A DNA stretch of 7,543 nucleotides from Bacteroidota bacterium (GCA_030706285.1 JAUZOU010000140.1:1-7543), one strand, 5' to 3'; positions 1 through 6,274 are shown, numbered from the stretch's first letter. Notes: generated by a model not told the origin, from the letters alone. A program made the numbers and translations.

Positions 1-420
1 GATGCCCCATTCGCTGGCACGGGTGCGGATAATCCGGATGGCCTGTAAGGCGTCTTTGCTCGGGATGAAGGCATGACCGTTTGGTAAGCGGTATTTTAAT
101 ACGAAAGCCGTGATCCCGTTTTCGGAAAACCAGGCAGCTATTTGAGATCCTTCATGAATGGAAGCCTGACAGATGTAAGATCCTCCCGGACAAACCAATA
201 CGGCCGCTCCGGTGTTCTTGCCGGCGGCAGCAGGATAGACAGTCATGGATGGAACACTGACATTCGAAATAATGCCGTTCCTATTTCCTTCCGGAACTGT
301 GATGCCATTGCTTTCAGGCACACCGGATGGCCAGATGGCAATAACAGATTGATTTGACTGGGCGGAGAGGCCGGTTGCTGCAAACAGGCAGGCAATGAAA
401 AGATATATTCGGCTTTTCAT
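1..420 (-). CDS. Exported alpha/beta-hydrolase (esterase/lipase or BD-FAE type), N-terminal part only
   Basis: This gene reads leftward from an ATG at 420-418 and stays open for 140 codons to the window edge, so the C-terminal part is missing. Residues 1-20 form a signal peptide: K/R near the start, a hydrophobic core, and the likely signal peptidase I site Leu-Ser-Ala before Gln21. The mature part shows the start of the esterase/lipase fold. A PGGSY oxyanion-loop motif lies at 78-82 (PGGGY in most relatives), LKYRLP at 108-113, and a helix with DALQAIRIIR at 123-132 followed by the family-typical RASEWGI. The nucleophile motif GxSAGG and the Asp and His of the triad would lie beyond the edge. 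Relatives in Bacteroidota are periplasmic or exported esterases, often annotated as acetylxylan esterases that remove acyl groups from plant glycans. The substrate cannot be read here. It lies 87 bp downstream of the AraC-type gene on the same strand and may be co-transcribed with it. Family is fairly sure, exact activity is not. Confidence 0.85.
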   Translation of the reverse strand, partial: MKSRIYLFIACLFAATGLSAQSNQSVIAIWPSGVPESNGITVPEGNRNGIISNVSVPSMTVYPAAAGKNTGAAVLVCPGGSYICQASIHEGSQIAAWFSENGITAFVLKYRLPNGHAFIPSKDALQAIRIIRTRASEWGI

Positions 421-507
421 GAGTAAGCGGTATAAAAAGGTTATAATGTTTTTTAGTGACCGCTAAAGTAGTTTTTTATTCAGAAACAGACAACTTTTTA
501 ACGATTG

Positions 508-1389
508 TCAGGCTGTCGTTTGCCTATATTCACCCCTATATTCGCTTGGTGTGCAGCCGACTGTTTTTTTAAACAACCGGTTGAAGTAGGAGACATTGTC
601 GAACGATAGTGCACAGGCTATATCCTTGACAGGTAGATTGTTGATGACCAGCATCAATTGTGCTTTTTCGATTTTTTTTTGGTTGATGTAATCAATGGGG
701 GTACTGCCCATTTCTTTTCGAAATAGCCTGATGAAATGGTCTTCCGATAAATAGCATAGCGAAGAAAGCTGGGTAATGGTGACTTTTTTATCGATGTGTT
801 CCCGGATATAGCGTAGAACGCCCAGAATACGCGAATCCTGTGATGGCTCATGACTTTTTGCGGCTGCCAGAAAGCGGGAGAACAGTTGCATGATGATGCC
901 GCAGGTTTCCGTATAGACCGGAAACGAAACATTTGTAGTCTCAGCGATGGTTTTGTAGAGGGTGGTATTATTGTCATACGATTTTGGGTCGTAGATGGGT
1001 AGCCCTTTGCAGGGATTGATTTCCAGTAAGCGTTGAATGATCAGATTGTCAATTGCTGAGGCTGGCACTTCGAACGGAAAGATCAGCTGTTCAAACAAGG
1101 TGCTGTGCTTGATCTGCTCTTCGTAAATATGCAGGTAATACAGTGAAAAATGGGTGTTGTTGGAATCGCTGTGCAGGGTGAATGGCGGAATCAGGTATAG
1201 ATGCCCGGGAGTAAGGGTATAGGAGTGTCCTGAAATGTCCATTTCTGCCTGGCCTTCAACAACCAGGTAAATCCTTAAAAACGGGCTGATGATGTTTTTC
1301 CAGTTCCAGTCGGCTTCATGCACCGAATGACCAATATTCAGCAGAATCAGGTTCAAAGGCTCTTTGTCGATTTTCATCGCTATTGCCAT
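508..1389 (-). CDS. AraC-family transcriptional regulator with N-terminal cupin sensor domain
   Basis: A 293-residue cytoplasmic DNA-binding protein. The N-terminal part (about 30-90) looks like the AraC-type sugar-binding cupin, with the motif LTPGHLYLIPPFTLHS at 59-74. The C-terminal 105 residues are a standard AraC/XylS domain with two helix-turn-helix units. The first is at about 203-225 (ITQLSSLCYLSEDHFIRLF) and the second at about 253-275. It ends in the signature FDNVSYFNRLFKKTVGCTPSEYR at 263-285. The length is normal for the family. The start at 1389 gives MAIAMKIDKE; the second Met (1377) is an equally possible start, as neither has a clear ribosome binding site. It is divergent from fucI across a 449-bp gap and is the most likely regulator of that operon, probably sensing fucose or a derivative. 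That role is inferred from position. The exported hydrolase gene follows 87 bp downstream and may be in the same unit. Confidence 0.92.
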   Translation of the reverse strand: MAIAMKIDKEPLNLILLNIGHSVHEADWNWKNIISPFLRIYLVVEGQAEMDISGHSYTLTPGHLYLIPPFTLHSDSNNTHFSLYYLHIYEEQIKHSTLFEQLIFPFEVPASAIDNLIIQRLLEINPCKGLPIYDPKSYDNNTTLYKTIAETTNVSFPVYTETCGIIMQLFSRFLAAAKSHEPSQDSRILGVLRYIREHIDKKVTITQLSSLCYLSEDHFIRLFRKEMGSTPIDYINQKKIEKAQLMLVINNLPVKDIACALSFDNVSYFNRLFKKTVGCTPSEYRGEYRQTTA

Positions 1390-1430
1390 TTAATCGGGAT
1401 TGTGGTAGATACTTTTAATGTAAATGTAGA

Positions 1431-1443
1431 CTATTCTTCAGCA
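1431..1443 (+). repeat. Candidate operator site 1 (CTATTCTTCAGCA), near the AraC-type gene
   Basis: This 13-bp stretch matches the reverse complement of 1709-1721 (CTATTTTTCAGCA) at 12 of 13 positions, in inverted orientation and about 280 bp away. It lies about 40-55 bp upstream of the AraC-type start codon, in the leader downstream of the candidate minus-strand promoter at 1502-1509. A site here could serve autoregulation. Binding is inferred, not shown. Confidence 0.35.
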
Positions 1444-1501
1444 TGATACTGCATTTTTGAGTGAAGATAACGAAATATTGCTAATGAATGACGGAATAGT
1501 A

Positions 1502-1509
1502 CAAATCTA
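1502..1509 (-). promoter_or_regulatory. Candidate Bacteroidota -7 element for the AraC-type gene
   Basis: Read on the minus strand this is TAGATTTG, an exact match to the Bacteroidota primary sigma consensus TAnnTTTG. It would give a leader of roughly 105 bases before the start at 1389. No TTTG -33 element was found at the usual distance upstream, so the call rests on the -7 box and its position only. Confidence 0.3.
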
Positions 1510-1525
1510 TACATGAAATGACGGC

Positions 1526-1533
1526 TATATTTG
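1526..1533 (+). promoter_or_regulatory. Candidate upstream plus-strand -7 element (TATATTTG)
   Basis: An exact TAnnTTTG match in the direction of fucI, 305 bp before its start. It could be a second, distal promoter with a long leader, or the promoter of the short ORF at 1550. No matching -33 TTTG is seen. It lies only 16 bp from the minus-strand candidate element, so the two promoters would be back to back. Confidence 0.22.
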
Positions 1534-1649
1534 CGAACACGAAACCTGAATGATCATCAAGAAGATGGTTGCCATCCTGATGGATTCATTTCGGCTGTTA
1601 GAACTTGTTTGCTCTCTGTTTTTAACTGAACTGATCCGGAACTGTTTCT

Positions 1650-1656
1650 TGCTGAA
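1650..1656 (-). repeat. Candidate operator heptamer TTCAGCA (minus orientation)
   Basis: TGCTGAA on the plus strand, the same heptamer as at 1437, 1709, 1758 and 1768. The flanks do not extend the match much (ATTCAGCAAG when read on the minus strand), so this is the weakest of the five copies. It would lie roughly 100 bp upstream of the proposed fucI transcription start. Confidence 0.22.
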
Positions 1657-1708
1657 TGTCCTTCTGTTTAGTTGACGTTCGCCAAAAAAACTTGGTTGCG
1701 CTAAAGAC

Positions 1709-1721
1709 TGCTGAAAAATAG
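1709..1721 (-). repeat. Candidate operator site 2 (CTATTTTTCAGCA), just upstream of the fucI promoter
   Basis: Read on the minus strand, this 13-mer matches site 1 at 1431-1443 in 12 of 13 bases. It ends 22 bp before the TATATTTG element at 1744, which puts it around -37 to -49 relative to the likely start. That is the usual place for an AraC-family activator next to RNA polymerase. The absence of a -33 TTTG element between site and -7 box also fits an activator-dependent promoter. All of this is inferred from spacing. Confidence 0.38.
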
Positions 1722-1743
1722 AAGGAAAGTGATTGAATTGATG

Positions 1744-1751
1744 TATATTTG
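1744..1751 (+). promoter_or_regulatory. Candidate -7 element of the fucI operon promoter (TATATTTG)
   Basis: An exact TAnnTTTG match 87 bp before the fucI start codon. Transcription would begin at about 1757-1760 and leave a leader of about 80 bases. No TTTG -33 element is seen about 20 bp upstream, which is common for regulated promoters that need an activator. It is flanked by the candidate operator sites at 1709-1721 and 1758-1777. Confidence 0.42.
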
Positions 1752-1757
1752 CCTGGT

Positions 1758-1777
1758 TTCAGCATAGTTCAGCACAG
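1758..1777 (+). repeat. Tandem 10-bp direct repeat TTCAGCATAG/TTCAGCACAG at the fucI promoter
   Basis: Two head-to-tail copies differ at one of ten positions. The 10-bp period places both on the same face of the helix, as expected for the paired half-sites of an AraC-family protein with two helix-turn-helix units. The repeat begins where transcription is expected to start, so occupation here would more likely repress or hold a loop than activate. The link to the AraC-type gene is an inference. Confidence 0.45.
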
Positions 1778-1838
1778 TATAGATGGACTGAGGTGTCAGG
1801 ACAGCAACTGAATAGTCATTACTTATAAATTAAATACC

Positions 1839-3611
1839 ATGAACAATTATCCTAAAGTCGGCATTCGCCCTATTATTGATGGCCGCCAGTATGGCGTCCG
1901 TGAAAGTCTGGAAGATCAGACCATGAACATGGCCAAACGTGCTGAGGCCTTAATTTCTTCGACATTACACTATCCGGATGGTTCTCCCATAGCTTGTGTC
2001 ATCGCAGATACGACCATCGGCCGTGTGCCCGAAGCGGCTGCTTGTGCTGAGAAATTCGAACGTGAAGGTGTCGGCCTGACACTGACTGTCACCCCATGTT
2101 GGTGTTATGGAACAGAAACGCTCGATTTCAATTCTTTTTATCCAAAAGCAATCTGGGGCTTTAACGGGACGGAACGTCCTGGTGCTGTTTACCTGGCTGC
2201 AGCTTTGGCCGGACATGCTCAAAAAGGATTTCCGGCCTTTGGCATTTATGGAAGAGAGGTACAGGATGCCGATGACACCACGATACCAGCTGATGTGAAA
2301 GAAAAGATCCTGCGTTTTGTCAAAGCAGGTATGGCTGTTGCCCTGATGCGTGGAAAATCCTATCTTGGCCTGGGCGGTCAGTGCATGGGTATTGCCGGTT
2401 CTATCGTTGACCATGACTTCTTCCAGGATTATCTGGGTATTCGTGTGGAAGGTATCGATCAGGTTGAGATTTTGCGTCGCATGGAGCAGGGAATTTACGA
2501 TCACGAAGAATTTAAAAAAGCCATGGCCTGGACAAAAAAATACTGTCAATCAAGGCAGAGCATCGATTACAATATTCCTGAGAAGAAGAGTACACCCGAA
2601 CAGCATGAAAAAGACTGGGCTTTTGCCGTTAAGATGACACTCATTATCAGTGACTTGATGAAAGGCAACTCCAAATTAAAAGAAATGGGTTTCCTTGAAG
2701 AAGCGCTTGGCCATAATGCCATCGCTGCCGGTTTCCAGGGGCAACGCCAGTGGACGGATTTTCTGCCCAACGGTGATTTCAGTGAGGCGCTGCTGTGTTC
2801 TTCGTTCGATTGGAACGGCGTTCGCGAAGCCATGATTTTGGCAACAGAAAATGATTCGCTCAACGGTGTCTCTATGTTGTTCGGTCACTTGCTGACCAAT
2901 ACGGCTTCCATTTTCTCCGATGTCCGTACTTTCTGGAGCCCGGAATCAGTGAAACGTGTCACCGGTTGTGAATTGGAAGGTCATGCAGCCAACGGTATCA
3001 TACACCTCATCAATTCAGGGGCCACCTGTTTGGATGCCACAGGTCAGCAAAGTGATGCCGATGGACATCCGAAGATGAAAAACTTCTGGGATATCTCGGA
3101 GGAAGAAATCCAGAAATGCCTGAACGCGACCGATTGGTGTCCTGCTGACAAGGGCTATTTCCGTGGAGGCGGTTTTTCTTCCCGGTTCCTGTCCAAAGGG
3201 GGAATGCCAGTTACCATGATCCGGTTGAACCGGATTAAGGGATTAGGTCCTGTTCTTCAGTTGGCAGAAGGGTGGACGGTCGATATTCCTGAAAAGGCGT
3301 TTGACATCATCAACAAACGAACCGATAAGACCTGGCCAACTACCTGGTTCTCACCCAGACTGAATGAGACGCCTCAATTTAAGGATGTCTACAGTGTAAT
3401 GAATAACTGGGGTGCCAATCACGGAGCCATCAGTTTCGGGCATATTGGCGCAGACCTAATCACACTGGCTTCTATCCTGCGTATACCTGTTTGCATGCAC
3501 AATGTAGAAGCTGACCGGATTTTCCGTCCGGCTACCTGGAATGCTTTTGGTATGGATGCTGAAGGTGCTGACTACAGGGCCTGTCAGAATTTCGGACCTC
3601 TTTACAAATAG
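1839..3611 (+). CDS. fucI: L-fucose isomerase
   Basis: Cytoplasmic Mn2+-dependent ketol isomerase that converts L-fucose to L-fuculose; enzymes of this family also act on D-arabinose. At 590 residues it has almost the length of E. coli FucI (591). The three known metal ligands fall at identical numbers: Glu337 in ATENDSLNG, Asp361 in SDVRTFWSPE and His528 in NWGANHGA. Other family blocks are the N-terminal PKVGIRPIIDGR (5-16), the TPCWCYGTETLD region (85-96), FDWNGVREAM (323-332) and the C-terminal FRPATWNAFGMDAEG (562-576). It appears intact, with no frameshift. The ATG at 1839 follows an A/T-rich leader without a Shine-Dalgarno sequence, normal for Bacteroidota. It is the first gene of a plus-strand operon; the aldo/keto reductase gene starts 32 bp downstream. 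Regulation probably comes from the divergent AraC-type protein through the sites at 1709-1777. Confidence 0.97.
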   Translation: MNNYPKVGIRPIIDGRQYGVRESLEDQTMNMAKRAEALISSTLHYPDGSPIACVIADTTIGRVPEAAACAEKFEREGVGLTLTVTPCWCYGTETLDFNSFYPKAIWGFNGTERPGAVYLAAALAGHAQKGFPAFGIYGREVQDADDTTIPADVKEKILRFVKAGMAVALMRGKSYLGLGGQCMGIAGSIVDHDFFQDYLGIRVEGIDQVEILRRMEQGIYDHEEFKKAMAWTKKYCQSRQSIDYNIPEKKSTPEQHEKDWAFAVKMTLIISDLMKGNSKLKEMGFLEEALGHNAIAAGFQGQRQWTDFLPNGDFSEALLCSSFDWNGVREAMILATENDSLNGVSMLFGHLLTNTASIFSDVRTFWSPESVKRVTGCELEGHAANGIIHLINSGATCLDATGQQSDADGHPKMKNFWDISEEEIQKCLNATDWCPADKGYFRGGGFSSRFLSKGGMPVTMIRLNRIKGLGPVLQLAEGWTVDIPEKAFDIINKRTDKTWPTTWFSPRLNETPQFKDVYSVMNNWGANHGAISFGHIGADLITLASILRIPVCMHNVEADRIFRPATWNAFGMDAEGADYRACQNFGPLYK

Positions 3612-3643
3612 TTTTTAATACATACCCATTATACGTTTGTATC

Positions 3644-4663
3644 ATGAATGAACAATTAAAACCTGTCGATCTATCGTTGGTGCCCAACGTTACTCTATAC
3701 AATGGCTCAACCATGCCTGCCGTTGGTCTCGGTACATTCGGCTCAGACAATTATACAGCCGAACAGATCGCAGCGGCCGTCAGACAAGCCATAATCCTGG
3801 GTTACAGGCATATTGATTGTGCGTCAGTATATGGCAATGAGAAAGAAATCGGAACAGCGCTGCGAGAAGTCTTTGCTTCCGGAATTGTTAAACGGGAAGA
3901 TCTTTGGATTACCTCAAAAGTCTGGAACAACAAGCATAATGATATCATTGGTTCCTGTAAACAGTCATTGGCCGATCTGGAATTGGATTACCTGGACCTG
4001 TACCTGGTACATTGGCCATTTCCCAATCATCATGAAAAGGGGGTGACCGTCAATTCCCGGGATCCGCATGCCGTTCCATACATTCATGAAAATTACATGC
4101 GGACATGGCGTGATATGGAAAAGCTGGTGGATGCCGGATTGGTGAAGAACATCGGAACGTCGAATATGACGATCGCCAAAATGAAGCTATTACTCCGTGA
4201 CTGCCGCATCAAACCGGTCGTCAATGAAATGGAAATGCATCCGCATTTTCAGCAGCCTGAACTATTCAATTACCTGAAAGATAATGGCATTAATGCGATT
4301 GGCTTTTGCCCGATCGGATCACCCGGACGTCCTGAACGGGATAAGACCCCTGAAGATACGGTTCCCATTGAAGACCCTGTTATCGTTGATATCGCCGGCG
4401 CGCATGGTGTCCATCCAGCCGTAATTTGTGTTAAATGGGCGGTACAGAATGGACAAATACCTATCCCTTTTTCCGTAAAACCTGATAAATTTGTGTCAAA
4501 TTTGCGTTGCGTGACCGAAGATCCGCTTTCGGATGAGGAAATGGCCAGGATAAAAGCTATCGACAAGAATAACCGGTTCATCAAAGGTCAGGTGTTTTTA
4601 TGGAAAACAGCCCAGGATTGGCACGATTTATGGGATGAAGACGGCATCATTGCCGGAGCCTGA
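3644..4663 (+). CDS. Aldo/keto reductase family oxidoreductase
   Basis: A 339-residue cytoplasmic oxidoreductase of the (beta/alpha)8 AKR superfamily, which reduces aldehydes or sugars with NAD(P)H. The full catalytic tetrad is present: Asp58 and Tyr63 in HIDCASVYGNE, Lys92 in ITSKVWN and His123 in YLVHWP. The second family signature is GLVKNIGTSNM at 166-175, with Met where Phe or Tyr is usual. The third signature is unusual: IPKSxxxxR of NADP-dependent members reads IPFSVKPDK at 274-282. The Lys and Arg that contact the 2'-phosphate in aldose reductase are thus Phe276 and Lys282, so cofactor preference may differ. It is rather longer than short prokaryotic AKRs because of an insertion after His123 (about 124-150). 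It lies 32 bp after fucI and 47 bp before the dehydrogenase gene. Possible substrates are L-lactaldehyde, L-fucose or another aldose; none can be chosen from sequence. Confidence 0.93.
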   Translation: MNEQLKPVDLSLVPNVTLYNGSTMPAVGLGTFGSDNYTAEQIAAAVRQAIILGYRHIDCASVYGNEKEIGTALREVFASGIVKREDLWITSKVWNNKHNDIIGSCKQSLADLELDYLDLYLVHWPFPNHHEKGVTVNSRDPHAVPYIHENYMRTWRDMEKLVDAGLVKNIGTSNMTIAKMKLLLRDCRIKPVVNEMEMHPHFQQPELFNYLKDNGINAIGFCPIGSPGRPERDKTPEDTVPIEDPVIVDIAGAHGVHPAVICVKWAVQNGQIPIPFSVKPDKFVSNLRCVTEDPLSDEEMARIKAIDKNNRFIKGQVFLWKTAQDWHDLWDEDGIIAGA

Positions 4664-4710
4664 TCATAAATGATTTTTTTGAACGTATAACTTTTTAACT
4701 GACTTGTATA

Positions 4711-5772
4711 ATGAAAACAATGAAAGCTGCCTACTTGCCTGGCAACAGTACCGTGGTCATCAAGGATGTCGAAATACCAACTCCCGGACACGGTGAAGTC
4801 CTGATCAAAATGAAAGCTTCCACCATTTGCGGGAGCGATATTCGTGCCATTTATCGTGAACATGTAGGAAAAGGCCCTGAAGGCTATCAGGATAAGATTT
4901 GCGGACACGAGCCCTGTGGCCAGATTGTCCAATGTGGTCCCGGATTACGCCGTTTCAAGGAAGGAGACCGTGTGATAGTTTATCATATTTCCGGTTGCGG
5001 TGTCTGCAACGATTGCCGCCGTGGGTATATGATCAGTTGCACCAGCCCTTTTCGCCGGGCTTATGGCTGGCAACGGGACGGAGGTATGGCCGAATACCTT
5101 TTGGCTGAAGAGAAAGACCTTGTTTTATTGCCGGATTCACTGACCTATTCGGATGGCGCTCAGGTAGCCTGCGGTTTCGGAACTGTCTACGAAGGACTCG
5201 AAAAAATCGGTATCTGCGGTAATGATGCTGTCTTAATCGTCGGACTTGGTCCGGTCGGGCTGGCTGCCGCCATGTTGTCAAAGGCGATGGGCGCAACCAA
5301 CGTGATTGGTGTCGACACCGTGCAAGAACGAATGGACATTGCTTTGGCAAAAGGGTTGTGTGACCAAGTGTTCCAGTCAAATGCCGAGGCGCTTGGAAAA
5401 ATCAAGGTAGCTACCGGCGGTTATGGCGTGGAACGTGCCGTGGATTGTTCCGGTAATACATATGGTCGTCAGCTGGCTATCCGTGCTGCGCGTAAATGGG
5501 GAAAAATCGTTTTTATCGGCGAAGGTGGCACCTGCGAATTTGTGCCGAGCCCTGACATTATTCATGAACAAAAAACCATTTATGGTTCGTGGGTAACGAA
5601 TATCTGGCGGATGGAAGAACTGGTTGAACGCATCGTTCGTTGGGGTATTCACCCTGAAGACTTGATTACCAACCGCTTTTCTCTTGAAAAAGCCTCTGAT
5701 GGCTTTGCGCTGATGAATGAAGGCAAATGCGGCAAGGTAGCCATCGTCTTTGACGAAGAATTGCATGACTAA
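4711..5772 (+). CDS. Zinc-dependent medium-chain alcohol/polyol dehydrogenase
   Basis: A 353-residue cytoplasmic enzyme of the MDR superfamily, in the sorbitol/threonine dehydrogenase-like group. Catalytic zinc ligands are visible as Cys40 (TICGSD), His66-Glu67 (CGHEPCG) and Cys154 (ACGFGT). The structural zinc loop is complete, with Cys96, Cys99, Cys102 and Cys110. The Rossmann motif GLGPVG is at 178-183, and Asp202 at the end of the second beta strand indicates NAD(H) rather than NADP(H). Such enzymes oxidise secondary alcohols or polyols, or reduce the matching ketones or aldehydes. A second Met at codon 4 is an alternative start. It follows the AKR by 47 bp and precedes the mutarotase gene by only 12 bp, so co-transcription is likely. 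It could act on propanediol or lactaldehyde, or on an alditol such as fucitol; this is inference from context. It is not FucO, which belongs to the unrelated iron-dependent family. Confidence 0.93.
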   Translation: MKTMKAAYLPGNSTVVIKDVEIPTPGHGEVLIKMKASTICGSDIRAIYREHVGKGPEGYQDKICGHEPCGQIVQCGPGLRRFKEGDRVIVYHISGCGVCNDCRRGYMISCTSPFRRAYGWQRDGGMAEYLLAEEKDLVLLPDSLTYSDGAQVACGFGTVYEGLEKIGICGNDAVLIVGLGPVGLAAAMLSKAMGATNVIGVDTVQERMDIALAKGLCDQVFQSNAEALGKIKVATGGYGVERAVDCSGNTYGRQLAIRAARKWGKIVFIGEGGTCEFVPSPDIIHEQKTIYGSWVTNIWRMEELVERIVRWGIHPEDLITNRFSLEKASDGFALMNEGKCGKVAIVFDEELHD

Positions 5773-5784
5773 TTTTTAATTGAT

Positions 5785-6252
5785 ATGAACTGGAAAAAAC
5801 AAGTATTAGAAACAATCCCGTTGCTTGGACATCGTAACTGGATATTGGTCGTTGACAAAGCTTATCCGATGCAGAGTGCTCCCGGCATCAAAACCATTTA
5901 CACAAACGAACGGTTGCTGCGTGTGCTGAAATTTGTGCTGAAAACCATTCGTTGGGAAGGACATGCCAAACCGGTCATTTATACCGACAAGGAATTGTTG
6001 TTCATGCGGGATGATCTAAGTTACGGCGTTGACTCGTTCAAGAGTGATCTGTCGCGTATTACCAGCAAGCAGGAGCTGCAGGTAATGCCTCACGATGAAA
6101 TTTTCGCCAAATTGGATGAGGCTTCCAAATTGTTCAACGTACTTGTACTCAAATCAGACTGCTTAATTCCTTATACATCGGTGTTTATCGAACTGGATTG
6201 CGGATATTGGTCTGCTGATAAGGAGAAAGCGCTCAGGGAGAGAATTTCCTGA
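5785..6252 (+). CDS. fucU: RbsD/FucU-family sugar mutarotase (probable L-fucose mutarotase)
   Basis: A 155-residue protein of the RbsD/FucU family, which interconverts sugar anomers so that downstream enzymes receive the right form. The family's catalytic His-x7-Asp spacing is present in LLGHRNWILVVDKAYP, as His16 and Asp24. The C-terminal block KSDCLIPYTSVFIELDCGYW (123-142) corresponds to the substrate-binding end with a conserved Tyr (Tyr130). It is about 15 residues longer than E. coli FucU (140), and residues 60-115 have no close match that I recognise to the E. coli protein. It seems to belong to a separate branch often annotated only as RbsD/FucU transport protein. It starts 12 bp after the dehydrogenase stop and is followed by a terminator, so it is the last gene of the enzyme operon. 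The assignment to L-fucose comes from fucI and fucP nearby; ribose or another sugar cannot be excluded from sequence alone. Confidence 0.78.
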   Translation: MNWKKQVLETIPLLGHRNWILVVDKAYPMQSAPGIKTIYTNERLLRVLKFVLKTIRWEGHAKPVIYTDKELLFMRDDLSYGVDSFKSDLSRITSKQELQVMPHDEIFAKLDEASKLFNVLVLKSDCLIPYTSVFIELDCGYWSADKEKALRERIS

Positions 6253-6274
6253 TACCGTTAAGCTGATTGGTTGG

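Larger units (their letters stand above)
1390..1838. promoter_or_regulatory. Divergent regulatory region between the AraC-type gene and fucI
   Basis: This 449-bp gap separates two divergent genes. It contains no convincing protein gene; the longest reading frame noticed is a 41-codon plus-strand ORF at 1550-1675. It holds three exact TAnnTTTG elements (two on the plus strand, one on the minus), five TTCAGCA/TGCTGAA heptamers and an imperfect hairpin at 1555-1582. The gap is far longer than needed for two promoters, which fits a region with several regulator sites. All functional readings are inferences from motif matches. Confidence 0.7.

Noticed and set aside
142..357. Open frame of 71 codons on the plus strand
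   Set aside because: It lies fully within the signal-peptide hydrolase gene on the other strand, which has clear family motifs.
452..467. TTTAG/CTAAA inverted repeat between the AraC-type and hydrolase genes
   Set aside because: A five-pair A/T-rich stem. The T run beyond it is on the plus strand, where no gene ends.
489..509. GACAA/TTGTC inverted repeat overlapping the stop codon of the AraC-type gene
   Set aside because: Only five pairs, no G/C-rich stem and no proper T run on the minus strand, so a terminator call is not supported.
1965..2549. Long 194-codon open frame on the minus strand inside fucI
   Set aside because: It is antisense to well-conserved fucI codons and has no recognisable domain; long antisense frames are common in such genes.
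3632..3639. Exact TAnnTTTG match (TACGTTTG) just before the AKR start codon
   Set aside because: It ends only 4 bp before the ATG, so transcription would start inside the gene. It is unlikely to drive this reading frame and is probably chance.
4663..4680. Small A/T hairpin ATCAT/ATGAT followed by seven T between the AKR and dehydrogenase genes
   Set aside because: The stem is five A/T-rich pairs with a two-base loop, too weak for a terminator, and it lies within a compact gene run.
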